A stretch of 64,000 nt of DNA. It comes from Pirellula sp. Its GTDB lineage: Bacteria > Planctomycetota > Planctomycetia > Pirellulales > PNKZ01. Every line of letters starts with the position of its first letter. The first letter of the stretch is position 1. Shown here piece after piece: positions 27,607-36,041 of this stretch. The notes below the pieces were generated by a model. That model was not told the origin of the DNA, ran no database searches, and saw only the letters and a list, made by a program, of their open reading frames with translations. A program made the translations under genes and the position numbers. Location of the stretch: NCBI GenBank assembly GCA_013822735.1, contig PNKZ01000002.1, positions 124,001-188,000 on the forward strand. Reading direction: 5' to 3'.

Positions 27607-28467
27607 TTAGCCAATCCAAGCTCGGCACTGCTTCCGAAACGAACAGCCAGGACACTGCATCGGCGACGGTGCCGGGTAGTAGATCTTCGCGTCGATGGCC
27701 TTCCAGACCCGCTCGACAATCCGTTTAGTGCGGTCGACGGCACGCCGGTCAGCCCGCACCTCGTGCAGTTCGACGGACAACTCCTTGGTCTTGGTCAGCA
27801 CTGCGAATTGTAGCCGCACCCGCTTCCGAGGAGCGAAACCGCGTACAAGCTCATGGTAAAGAAGAAGCTGCCCGGCTGAGTCGTCAGCTTGCTCGCAGGA
27901 CCATCTCGATCGCGATGTCTTGAGATCGGTCACGATTAGTTCGTCGGCCGTTTCGACGATCAGGTCGATTCGCCCCAAAAGATCGGGACAGCCTGCTACG
28001 ATATTGCCACGGAGTTCTTCTTCGACACCGATGATTTGACCGGCCGGATTGGCGAGTGGGCTCGTCTGAAACGCCCCGAACATCTTGCTCGCCAGTTGGC
28101 CGAGCGACTCGAGGTCGTCGCCCTTGCCGAACTTTACGGCTTGTGGATCGGCTTCTTGCCAGTGACGGTCGTACTCGCCGGTCAAGGCATCTAATTTCGG
28201 CGGTTCATTGCCGGCCATGAGTTCGTTGAAGTGATGCTCGACAGCACGATGGACCGCCGAACCGAAGACTAGGCTCGACGAGACAGTTTTCTCCGGCAGA
28301 CCGGCGATGTATTTGAAGTAGTAAGAGAGCGGGCAGCGTTGATACGTCGTGATTGCCGAATAGCTGAGGTAGTCTCGAAGGGGCTTAGGTGGCTGCGTCG
28401 GTGCTGGCGGCGGAGGAGATCTCGTTCGCACTGGGGATTGAGCGGCGGGGTTCTTTAGATTGAGCAT
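27607..28467 (-). CDS. PD-(D/E)XK exonuclease of the RecB/Cas4/AddB type with a four-cysteine cluster (286 aa)
   Basis: The core reads SYSAITTYQRCPLSYYFKYI, then GSAVHRAVEHHFNEL, LLGRIDLIVETADELIVTDLKTS (catalytic Asp and D-x-K), then a Gln/Tyr motif (AGQLLLYHELV). One Cys early (QRCP) and three near the end (CPGCSFRKQC) match the 4Fe-4S ligand pattern of Cas4/AddB nucleases. ATG 28467 is preceded by GGAGGG at 4-base spacing; a longer frame starts at 28539 without such a site. It lies 115 bp downstream of the 155-aa gene on the same strand. It probably processes DNA ends for recombination or replication of the element. No cas genes or repeats are nearby, so adaptation is unlikely. Confidence 0.85.
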   Translation of the reverse strand: MLNLKNPAAQSPVRTRSPPPPAPTQPPKPLRDYLSYSAITTYQRCPLSYYFKYIAGLPEKTVSSSLVFGSAVHRAVEHHFNELMAGNEPPKLDALTGEYDRHWQEADPQAVKFGKGDDLESLGQLASKMFGAFQTSPLANPAGQIIGVEEELRGNIVAGCPDLLGRIDLIVETADELIVTDLKTSRSRWSCEQADDSAGQLLLYHELVRGFAPRKRVRLQFAVLTKTKELSVELHEVRADRRAVDRTKRIVERVWKAIDAKIYYPAPSPMQCPGCSFRKQCRAWIG

Positions 28468-28582
28468 GTGTCCCTCCAAGGTTTTGAAATGTGCGTCACC
28501 AGCGTCACGTGCGTTGTTCGAGTGACGGTAGTGACGCAAATGACGCAGGATTTGTGATTCCAGGGTGTGGAGCGAACGGAGA

Positions 28583-29050
28583 CTACCGCCGGCCGTTGCC
28601 GGCCGATTCGCCCTTGAGTTCGTCGATTAAGTTGCTGGCCTCGGTGATCGTTAGGCCGGCCGGATCGTCGATTTGAAACCGCTCTGTGAGCAATGCCGAC
28701 AGATCGAGCTTGCGACGATCGGCGATGGCGTTCAGCGCCCGGACCTGGCTGGCGGTGGCGGCTCGCGTGCCGTCTCGGCGACGGCCGTTGGACTGCCCTG
28801 TAACTCGGCTGTTGCCGGTCGCTGACGCATGACCATTACTATTTGCAGCTGATTGCCCGGCACCGGCGGCAAGCTCTTCGTCGACCGACGCTTTGACCAA
28901 TCCGAACAGATGTCGAATCCGCTCCTTGAGTCGATCAGCGTCACCGACGAGCGACGAGTCGAGTTCGAGCTCCAAGTTGACGGCAGCACCGCGAGAGCCG
29001 TAGTTGGCCTCGCCGACTTTCTTCGTGAATCCGACGTTGAGTTTCAGCAT
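28583..29050 (-). CDS. Putative recombination-associated protein (155 aa), partner of the nuclease
   Basis: The N-terminal half (MLKLNVGFTKKVGEANYGSR, then NLELELDSSLV) is a compact beta/alpha segment. The middle is low-complexity Ser/Asn/Gly/Arg. The C-terminal 45 residues (TASQVRALNAIADRRKLDLS onward, ending ITEASNLIDELK) resemble the small helical domain at the C-terminus of phage single-strand annealing and Rad52/Erf proteins. I infer a DNA-binding partner of the downstream PD-(D/E)XK nuclease. The longest frame starts at 29104, but ATG 29050 begins the conserved-looking part. Just upstream is a cluster of TGGCAC motifs. Confidence 0.55.
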   Translation of the reverse strand: MLKLNVGFTKKVGEANYGSRGAAVNLELELDSSLVGDADRLKERIRHLFGLVKASVDEELAAGAGQSAANSNGHASATGNSRVTGQSNGRRRDGTRAATASQVRALNAIADRRKLDLSALLTERFQIDDPAGLTITEASNLIDELKGESAGNGRR

Positions 29051-29334
29051 GAATGGCTCTTGTTTGTAATTTGGGTAAGGCGCACAAGGCGCGATGTTGC
29101 GCACGTAAGGGCGATAGAATCGCGTTGGACGCGCAGGGCTGAGATCCGACCTGGGACAGCGCCGAGCCGACAGTGGCGCTCTACGGGCGCGCTAGGCGCC
29201 TTGGAAGCGCCTGGCGGCGATGAGGGCAGACGATTCACAGGTGGTCCGGCAAATCGACCGGGCTAAAGATCACGGCGACGCAGACCGTCACCTGCGTGGT
29301 TGCGGCGACGACCGCCCGCTTTTCGACTCGCGAG

Positions 29335-29508
29335 TGGCAGTTGCGTCGAAACGCCGCGAATCACGGGGCATTAAGTGGCACTCGTAAAAGGCCACTTGCT
29401 GTCAGCCGAATCGATGCTCGCCGGCAGCTAGGAACTGGCACCAACTGGCACTCGGCGAGGTGCCAGTCGAAGTCGTTGCTACGCGCGCACTTGCAATCAA
29501 TTGGCACT
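29335..29508. repeat. Cluster of TGGCAC direct and inverted repeats
   Basis: TGGCA(C/G) occurs at 29335, 29376, 29436, 29446 and 29502 on the + strand. Inverted partners make two perfect palindromes: AAGTGGC/GCCACTT (29374-29397) and ACTGGCAC/GTGCCAGT (29444-29467, 8-nt spacer). The cluster lies in the 500-bp gap upstream of the 155-aa gene and the nuclease, so it is a likely operator or protein-loading region for that pair. Confidence 0.55.
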
Positions 29509-29522
29509 AGATCGTTGCGACG
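29502..29522 (+). repeat. 21-bp sequence repeated outside the element
   Basis: TGGCACTAGATCGTTGCGAC plus G is identical to 56340-56360 in the right flank, with partial similarity continuing downstream (CGTACGGCAGT against CGCACGTCAGT). The second copy lies at the truncation point of the decayed integrase. Confidence 0.7.
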
Positions 29523-29550
29523 TACGGCAGTACACGCTACTCCAGGTCAA

Positions 29551-32238
29551 TCATACCACCTTCATCGATCGGACATACGCGTCAGCGACGGCCAAGTCCT
29601 GAACGGCCGCCGCGATGGCCTTGATCTGTTCCGCCTCACGAGCGCGGTGCGACGCCGCGATGGTTTCGAGGTCGTCGATCGCAGACTGAAGGGCCTGCCT
29701 GAGTGGCAGGAGTACAGGCGCGTAACGGGAGGCGACCCGTCTCTTTTCCGATTCCGGCAATCCCTGTTTAGGCCGGAACGACGATGCGAGCTTGTCTCCC
29801 CAATCGATGAGACGCTTACTGAGAACTGACCCGATCCCTGGTACTTTCTGTTGGTTCAACATGGTGACATCCTTGGCTGTCTCGATGCCAAAAGATTCCA
29901 GTGAGAGAATGCGATCACCTGAGATGTTCTTAAGCTTCGCGTGACGAATCAGAAACTTGTCGAGGTGTTCCTCCAACTGAAGCTTTTTCGAGTTTACCTC
30001 AGCGTGACCCAATTCCCGTTCGTAATCCTGCAGCGCTCCGTCGTGGGACTTGAGCACGGCTTGGACGTCCAACTTTCGCTGTTGAAACTTCGAAATGATC
30101 ATACGCCGCTGCGCCACGAACCCGTCCTCCAGCCGATTGATAGTCGCAGTAGCGAATGATTCGCGGTCGCGCCATCTCTTCTGCTCGGCGATCCAGGGGG
30201 AGTTCGCGGACTCCCACGCCTCAATTGTTTTTCGATTCATGGCGTCGATCGAGTCGCATTTCTGGCGATGCTCGGCCTGGCGAGCGGCTGTTCGTAAGTC
30301 CCAGTCGATGTTACGCAGCTGATTCTCCAGTTCGATCTTTCGTCGCGCCTGATCGTAGGTCGTTTGGCGGGTTCGATTCTCTGCTTCCCAATCTAGGAGG
30401 ACACGGCGGTTCTCTTGTTCGATCTGTTGGGTGGATCGAAGGTGGTCAGCATTGATCTCGGCCTTGGCGGCTTCCCAAGACACGATGCTTGGGCGGTTCT
30501 CCACATCAACCGCTTCGCATAGCCGGGCATACTCCGCAGACTTTTCCCCGTTCGCTGCGTTCCATGCGTCCAAAATCTCAGCATTAGCGTTCTCAATACG
30601 CTGGATATATTGCCGGTACAAATAGACTAGCCTCATGTATTCGGCTTTGTGCGCTTGTATGTGGGCTTTCAGAGCCATCTGACGTCGTATCTCCTCGGTT
30701 CCCTTCATGATCAGCCACCAAGCTCCGAAGCCGACCAACATGATCACGCCCATCGGCTCGATGATGTAGTACATAGGTATTCCAGCTACGAACCCAGCGA
30801 TGCTGAGCCTGGCCAAAAACGGGTCGAGCGGTTCTGGAGCGGGAGCCGGAGGAAAAACTGGCGCCGGCGGTTTCGAGTGCAGTTGTGGAGGTGGCAATGC
30901 GGTTGGAGCAGGCGGGTAGGGCTTGAGTTGGGGCGCTGGCGGGAGATTGGGGGCGCCGGGTAGCGGGCGGAGAGACGGCTTGGCCAAGAAGGCGGGTAAA
31001 GGCGGCGACGGTAACGGCTCAGGCTTCTGAACTGGTGCGTGCGGGGCAGGGTGAGGCTCCAACGCCGGCTTCTGAACCGCGCGCAATCCAGCGGGTAGCG
31101 TAACCTGGATAGGCAATTGCGGCCTTGGCCGGGTGTAATAAGTGGACGTGAACGCCAGTTGCATGCCGGTGAGCTTTTGTATCAAGCTGCGGATATCTTC
31201 GATACGCAACGCCAAGTCAGCCGAACCCTGACTGGGCACGAAGAACGGAAACCGGTAAACCGCAATATGCTGGCACCACGGGCAATTACCGGCTACTGGA
31301 TAAGAATGCTTGGAATCATTCTTGCAGCGTTGGAGCCCCTTCATGGACGCATCTAATACGACGCGCCATTCGGCCGCCGTGGGACGCTGGTGCGAGCCGA
31401 ACGCTCGCTCAAACAGTTGTCGCGTGGGGACATCCAGCATCGCGAGGGGCGGTACGTGCGGAGGCGGCTTCAGCTTGCTAGGGTTCCGTGCGTAGGCGTA
31501 AAGCCCGTCCTGTATCGCCTTCTCGATTGGGATATCGAAGGTGACCGTAGGCACACCAGAGAACGGGTGACGGCCCATCATCAGGAGGTGGAAGACCATG
31601 ACTGCCAGACCGAATAGGTCATGATTCGCGTTCCGGTCCACGTCCGTAAACCTTCGACCTTGGAGTTCGGGCGGAGTATATTCCGGCACGCCCACGCCGC
31701 AGCGGAAGATGCGAGTCCCCTCTTTCACTTGAAACGAGTCGCAATCGACCAGAGCGACGATGCCCTTCTTCGACACCATCACGTTCTTCTGATTGACGTC
31801 GCCCACTACGTGACCGTGGCCGTGGATGCTCTCGAAGGCGATCGCGCAATTGCGGGCCGTGTGGAGCAGGAAGCCCCAGTCGACCTCGGGGAAGTCCTTC
31901 TTACGCTGAGCCACGCTGTAAAGATGATGAATCTCCTTGTGTTCGGAGATCCGAGGCATAAGGATGCCTTCGACAGCCGCCGGGTTACCGTTGCTGAGCG
32001 TTGCGGTAGGCCAAGCCGCGATCTTCAGCAAGTCGGGGCTGCACAGTTTCGCCATCGCTCGGAGTTTGTCGCAACGCTCTTTGTTCTGCGGCTTGCTGTA
32101 GAGCTTGGCGACTAAATCGGGGCGGCCCACGACGTCGAAGACCGCCCCTTCTCCGCCTGTGGCGAAAGGTTTGGCCGGCAGCCGGACCTCGTGCCCCAAA
32201 TGGTCACGCAGTTGCGTCGGGTAGGTTCGGCGGGACAT
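29551..32238 (-). CDS. TerY-P/YegI-type protein kinase with zinc ribbon, membrane helices, coiled coil and HhH (895 aa)
   Basis: The kinase domain (about 25-300) has GGEGAVFDVVGRPDLVAKLY, catalytic loop GDVNQKNVMV (Asp kept, HRD histidine changed) and DCDSF in place of DFG, as in the TerY-P kinases. A Cys/His cluster follows (HSYPVAGNCPWC, about 317-328). Then come a proline-rich stretch (about 380-470), two membrane helices near 485-520, a long coiled coil with a recurring W-E-A unit (SWEAAKAE, DWEAENRT, EAWESANS) and a helix-hairpin-helix near 785-825 (VPGIGSVLSKRLIDWG). It overlaps the PP2C gene by 35 bp. Kinase, phosphatase and VWA protein form the triad described from tellurite-resistance and YegI/K/L loci. 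Activity seems likely; targets unknown. Confidence 0.88.
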   Translation of the reverse strand: MSRRTYPTQLRDHLGHEVRLPAKPFATGGEGAVFDVVGRPDLVAKLYSKPQNKERCDKLRAMAKLCSPDLLKIAAWPTATLSNGNPAAVEGILMPRISEHKEIHHLYSVAQRKKDFPEVDWGFLLHTARNCAIAFESIHGHGHVVGDVNQKNVMVSKKGIVALVDCDSFQVKEGTRIFRCGVGVPEYTPPELQGRRFTDVDRNANHDLFGLAVMVFHLLMMGRHPFSGVPTVTFDIPIEKAIQDGLYAYARNPSKLKPPPHVPPLAMLDVPTRQLFERAFGSHQRPTAAEWRVVLDASMKGLQRCKNDSKHSYPVAGNCPWCQHIAVYRFPFFVPSQGSADLALRIEDIRSLIQKLTGMQLAFTSTYYTRPRPQLPIQVTLPAGLRAVQKPALEPHPAPHAPVQKPEPLPSPPLPAFLAKPSLRPLPGAPNLPPAPQLKPYPPAPTALPPPQLHSKPPAPVFPPAPAPEPLDPFLARLSIAGFVAGIPMYYIIEPMGVIMLVGFGAWWLIMKGTEEIRRQMALKAHIQAHKAEYMRLVYLYRQYIQRIENANAEILDAWNAANGEKSAEYARLCEAVDVENRPSIVSWEAAKAEINADHLRSTQQIEQENRRVLLDWEAENRTRQTTYDQARRKIELENQLRNIDWDLRTAARQAEHRQKCDSIDAMNRKTIEAWESANSPWIAEQKRWRDRESFATATINRLEDGFVAQRRMIISKFQQRKLDVQAVLKSHDGALQDYERELGHAEVNSKKLQLEEHLDKFLIRHAKLKNISGDRILSLESFGIETAKDVTMLNQQKVPGIGSVLSKRLIDWGDKLASSFRPKQGLPESEKRRVASRYAPVLLPLRQALQSAIDDLETIAASHRAREAEQIKAIAAAVQDLAVADAYVRSMKVV

Positions 32239-32974
32239 CGACGGTGATTCGGGTGGCGAGGAGGAGGGTTTTATCGTCGTCCGTGCGCTCGTTCACCCGC
32301 TTCGAGTCCATGAATTCCAGGAGCGAGGTTTGTAAGACCGCTGTATCGGACTCATTCCTCACAGCTTTGAACAGCGGAGCGAAGAAGGGATCGTGGACTT
32401 TAGCCCCGGCGATATCGAGCGCAAGCATCTGCAGGCCGTCGGTCAGAACGGCCAACTCAGAGATATGCCGCTCGACGATTTCTACACGCAGATGCTGGCT
32501 GTAATTGTCTTCACTCAGGAAGCGAGTGGTGTTGGCGTACTCTCCGGTGTCGGGCCAGAACGCGATTTCATAGCCTTCCGGTCCGTCAAAGACGATCACG
32601 CCGTCTCCCACTTGAGCGAATGCAGCCCAGCCATCGCCGACCAGCGCGGCGAGGAATGTGCACGCGAGTTGACGGGGTGTCGATTGATTGGTCTCCGCCT
32701 CGTGCAGAAGACGCTGCCGCGCGGAGTCGACCCACGTCTTGACTTGTTCTTTCGTCGGCAGTGCGTCGCCGGAAACGACTTCCATGAAGCCATCGACCGC
32801 CGCCTTGGAACCCAACTGCGAGAGTTCCGCGCTGCCGGCTCCGTCGGCGCACGCGGCCACCAGCGTCGTGCCAACGATGGTCCCAACGCAGTAGTCTTGG
32901 CAGGGCAACCCCGACTGAACGTGAGATGTGCCCTGCACGCTGCCGCAGACAAGCTTCCACATGGGCTTCGTCAA
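32204..32974 (-). CDS. PP2C-family protein phosphatase of the TerY-P triad (256 aa)
   Basis: The N-terminal PP2C motifs are present: GTSHVQSGLPCQDYC and the metal-binding ADGAGSAELSQLGSKAA (compare DGxG). VGDGVIVF, SELAVLTDG (TDG motif) and TDDDKTLLLA near the C-terminus supply later metal-binding aspartates. It probably reverses phosphorylation by the neighbouring kinase. It overlaps the VWA gene by 4 bp upstream and the kinase gene by 35 bp downstream, so the three are translated together. It resembles E. coli YegK in size and context. Confidence 0.88.
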   Translation of the reverse strand: MTKPMWKLVCGSVQGTSHVQSGLPCQDYCVGTIVGTTLVAACADGAGSAELSQLGSKAAVDGFMEVVSGDALPTKEQVKTWVDSARQRLLHEAETNQSTPRQLACTFLAALVGDGWAAFAQVGDGVIVFDGPEGYEIAFWPDTGEYANTTRFLSEDNYSQHLRVEIVERHISELAVLTDGLQMLALDIAGAKVHDPFFAPLFKAVRNESDTAVLQTSLLEFMDSKRVNERTDDDKTLLLATRITVDVPPNLPDATA

Positions 32975-33726
32975 ACCTCAGTCCAGCCGGGCGTCGTCAA
33001 CGCTACAGCGTCACCAGGGGAAGATTGAGAGACGGCCTGCATTGACTGGGACAGCCACAGGAACATCTCGCGGAAATTGACACCCTTGAGTTTCGCGGGT
33101 GGGCGAGTCGAGATTTGAGCCAGCACCGCCATATTTGCGCCTTCGACCGCCACTGTGAAGAAGGCGAACGACTTTTTCGCTTCGCCCTCTTTCACCTGCA
33201 CCGAGGCTGACTGCCAAGGGTCGCCAGGGTCAGGTCCGCCGTCGGTGATAAGGAAAATCCACGGTCGATAGTACGAGATGCCCGCCGAACGGTAGGTCGC
33301 CTTACGTGCGGTGATCATGTCTAAGCCGGCCAAGATCGCTTGGCCCATCGGCGTGCTACCCGAGGTCTGCAGGCGCGGCGGCTGAAAGTGTTCGGCTGTC
33401 ACGAAATCCTGGATCGTCGTGACCGTGCCCCCGAACGTCACAATCGCAATCTCAGCGCGGCGACTGGCGAGTGAGTCGGCAGCGAGTGATTCTTTGAGGG
33501 TGACCAAACCCTCATTCAGAAGGTCAATCCGGGTCTTCCCGCCCGAGACGACATTATACATCTGCCCGTCCTGCATCACGGTCTCGCCGGTTGCATGGTC
33601 GAAGTCACCAACGACCTCGCTCATCGAGGCCGACGTGTCGAGCAATAATACACATGGTACGCGGGGATCAGGATTCTCGGCGAATTCGCTCGCTTCGAAT
33701 CCCGCATATTCGATCTGGTCGGACAT
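32971..33726 (-). CDS. VWA-domain protein of the TerY/YegL type (251 aa)
   Basis: A von Willebrand A domain spans most of the protein. The MIDAS residues are in LLLDTSASMSE (DxSxS), SGSTPMGQAI (threonine) and LITDGGPDPGD. ATG 33726 is preceded by AGGAAAG; a longer frame from 33747 is less likely. It is the first gene of the triad. VWA proteins of this class bind divalent metal and are thought to scaffold the kinase-phosphatase pair in stress or phage-defence responses; here that role is inferred from context. Confidence 0.9.
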   Translation of the reverse strand: MSDQIEYAGFEASEFAENPDPRVPCVLLLDTSASMSEVVGDFDHATGETVMQDGQMYNVVSGGKTRIDLLNEGLVTLKESLAADSLASRRAEIAIVTFGGTVTTIQDFVTAEHFQPPRLQTSGSTPMGQAILAGLDMITARKATYRSAGISYYRPWIFLITDGGPDPGDPWQSASVQVKEGEAKKSFAFFTVAVEGANMAVLAQISTRPPAKLKGVNFREMFLWLSQSMQAVSQSSPGDAVALTTPGWTEV

Positions 33727-34330
33727 GGCTTTCCTTTCTGGCCTCAACTAGTTGTCGTGTTCTGAAACGGGACTAATCCACATGGTCCGTACAATTTGCT
33801 ACCTAAGGCGCGGCAGAATTCATAGCAGGACCACATACGCAAAAAGCATCGCGCCCAACCCGCGTCCGTAACCACCAGTACAACGGTTCACGATCTAATT
33901 TAGATACAGCGTGAGGGCACAAGTCAACTATTTAGAGGGGGTGTTTCTCCACCTGTGCCCGACGTCGAGATTTACACAGAAACTCATAAGCTGTCGATGA
34001 ATTTAAGACTCGATCCAAGGTGGGAATCGAAAGAATCAAACTCGCCGAACGCGGTTTCGCATAATCTTGATAGATGTGACCGTGCTCTAACACGATATCG
34101 GAATTGCCATCTAGTGGGCCGCTACGAGGCAGATTCGGAGTGCGTGTCGCGCTGCTATTCACAACTTTACGCGCTGCGGTCACATCGGCCGTCGAAGCAT
34201 AAAACCGGGCACCCGACCCAAACATGAACTCGGCCTGCGTAGCGCCTCGGCGAGCCGGCCTTACGGATCAGCGCTCAGAACGTGCTGAGGATGCAACAGG
34301 ATATTGAAATCACGGCAAAGCTCCTGGGAT
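33727..34330. other. Gap upstream of the triad
   Basis: Short frames on both strands between 33930 and 34230 lack ribosome sites and protein-like composition. The region close to 33727-33800 should contain the triad promoter; no boxes can be placed with confidence. Confidence 0.3.
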
Positions 34331-34367
34331 AAAAAGCGTCGCCCGCTCCATGATGGAACGGGCGACG
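34331..34367 (-). terminator. Intrinsic terminator of the 65-aa gene
   Basis: Read on the minus strand, CGTCGCCCGTTCC-ATCAT-GGAGCGGGCGACG is a 13-bp stem (one mismatch), followed by CTTTTT. It lies about 25 bp beyond the stop of the small gene at 34392. Confidence 0.8.
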
Positions 34368-34391
34368 ATGGATGGGCGCATATGACGACGG

Positions 34392-34589
34392 CTATGCCGC
34401 CACGCGGCGGCGAATCGGCCGCCGCCGGAGAACGTAGCGCATCGGCTCGCGTTGCTGCACTTGATCCCAATCGACGACGAGCGGATTACGATCGGGCACG
34501 ATGATCAGACTGAAGCCTCGGCTACGAATCGTCGAGAGCGATTCACCAGTCGAGCGGGCCAATTCATGTTCAAATTCCAACTGAGTCAT
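34392..34589 (-). CDS. Small hypothetical protein (65 aa)
   Basis: The start is MTQLEFEHELARSTGESLST at ATG 34589, with GGAAAGG about 12 bases upstream. The N-terminal half looks like a short helical DNA-binding segment (ARSTGESLSTIRSRGF) and the C-terminus is very basic (YVLRRRPIRRRVAA). I believe similar short proteins occur widely in planctomycetes, but cannot name a family. It is transcribed alone, with a terminator directly downstream. Confidence 0.6.
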   Translation of the reverse strand: MTQLEFEHELARSTGESLSTIRSRGFSLIIVPDRNPLVVDWDQVQQREPMRYVLRRRPIRRRVAA

Positions 34590-35120
34590 CACTTCAACCT
34601 TTCCAAAATGCGGCGGATTACGTGCAGGACCGCCTGGGAATAACTACGAACATTTCGCAACCATGAGGTGTGGAGAAGAAAGCCACGGAGTTGTGGCGAA
34701 GAGCGATCGAAAGAGCATCGACGATCTGTAGCGATCACCGAGACTGCGGGAGGCCTACTGCTGATTCCGCCCATCGATTGCGGACATTACCGACGGCCAT
34801 AGAGACGGGACAGACTTCAATCTCGTATGCGGCGAGCGACTGTAAGAGCGATTCGAGCGCATCTCGCCCCTTGAGCTTCGTCTCGGGGCAACCGCCTTTG
34901 GACTTCAAGACTGAGTAAGGCCGCGTTCGTTTCGAACGGCGAAGTTCGCTTGTCTTCGAGCCCGCGAACTTCGATGTACACCTGAGTTGACAGAAAAACG
35001 CTCATTTCAGTCTACCGCTCGGCCCACTAGCGGCATTTGCACATCGCCAGTTGACCCCCCTAATCCGCGTGGTAGGCTGGTCACGAAAACGGTCGCAATA
35101 CAAGCGGGGCACATAATAGG
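34590..35120. other. Gap, possible gene remnant
   Basis: A minus-strand frame ending at TGA 34735-34737 reads like protein for about 60 codons (contains KGRDALESLLQSLAAYEIEV, then CPVSMAVGNVRNRW) but has no ATG. A neighbouring frame holds the only ATG (35005). This could be a small gene with a non-ATG start or a frameshifted remnant. The right end should hold the promoter of the unit at 35121. Confidence 0.3.
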
Positions 35121-36041
35121 ATGAAGGTTTTCGCGAATGCGTTTCAGCTTCAGTCGACTGATCTGTTTCCCGTCGATGAGTTCTTCGATTCTCTCGTTGC
35201 CGGTGGAATCATTGAATTCGTGCACAGCGGGCGGCAACGCTATTTATCCGTCGATCAGACTCGCGACTATTACTGTGGCATCTTGCTCTCGGAGCGAGAT
35301 CATCAAAACTTTGTGGTCTTAGGCCGCGACCATCGTGACCGACTTACGGTCCAGGTAAAGAATTCTCCGGCCGGCCAGCCGATGGGCGACGTCAATTTCA
35401 TCGTTTTGAAGAAAGGCACCCAGGCGGGGCTATTCACGGCATATCACGGTTCGGGCGGAATCGTGGCGTTTGGGAACATGCTCGGCAAGATCTACAAAGA
35501 ACGATCGCTGTCAAAGGCAGATCAGATTATCGAAGAGCGCGGCGAAGCGGATGACATCGACGATGCCGAAGAGCAGAGCATCAGAAAGGTCCATCGAAAG
35601 GTGAAGCTTTCGTTGATGCCCATCCTCACTGACCCCAACTTCGTGAGAGAACTTCGACGGTTGGCAAGGGTTCGCACTTTCGAGTTTGTTGAGGTGAACG
35701 TGAATGATGCTAGATTCGGCCCCGTTCGACGAGAGGTCGAAAAACGCCGGCAAGCGTACTACTTTAAAAAGGAAAACGTTGTAGATCGGTTGATCAACTT
35801 TCTTGCTAGCTTTGTGCGCGACTCAAGTATTCACGAGGGCCGCGTTCTCGGGAATTTGCCCAACGGTGACAACTACGAAGTGCCGATAGAACCCGAGATA
35901 TCTTGCCTCGCGAAGTATGAGCACGATGAGGTAGTCACGCCCGAAAACATGCATCTCGATAGGATCGCGCGTTTGCCGATGATTCGGGAGCTAATCGGCG
36001 TCGCGGAGTCGAATGCCGAGATTTTTACCGGGCAGCGGTAA
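35121..36041 (+). CDS. Unrecognised soluble protein (306 aa), first gene of a two-gene unit
   Basis: ATG 35121 follows AGGATGAAGG-type purines. No signal peptide or membrane helix. The N-terminal half appears to be beta-rich (QRYLSVDQTRDYYCGILL; GDVNFIVLKKGTQAGLFTAY, then HGSGG). An acidic linker is near 145-155 (GEADDIDDAEEQS). The C-terminal half is basic and helical (FGPVRREVEKRRQAYYFKKE) and ends in short strands (VLGNLPNGDNYEVPIE). The stop codon shares its last A with the start of the membrane gene (TAATG). Size and pairing recall Kiwa (KwaB about 310 aa with membrane KwaA), but I see no DUF4868 sequence I can recognise, and the gene order differs. A defence function is inferred from neighbours only. 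Confidence 0.6.
   Translation: MKVFANAFQLQSTDLFPVDEFFDSLVAGGIIEFVHSGRQRYLSVDQTRDYYCGILLSERDHQNFVVLGRDHRDRLTVQVKNSPAGQPMGDVNFIVLKKGTQAGLFTAYHGSGGIVAFGNMLGKIYKERSLSKADQIIEERGEADDIDDAEEQSIRKVHRKVKLSLMPILTDPNFVRELRRLARVRTFEFVEVNVNDARFGPVRREVEKRRQAYYFKKENVVDRLINFLASFVRDSSIHEGRVLGNLPNGDNYEVPIEPEISCLAKYEHDEVVTPENMHLDRIARLPMIRELIGVAESNAEIFTGQR

Noticed and set aside
27607-28467. Cas4 of a CRISPR-Cas system
   Set aside because: The nuclease has the Cas4/AddB cysteine pattern, but no cas1, cas2 or repeat array is present in the window.
34735-35005. Possible small minus-strand gene
   Set aside because: Protein-like in one frame but without an ATG, while the only ATG is in another frame; cannot be supported as a gene.
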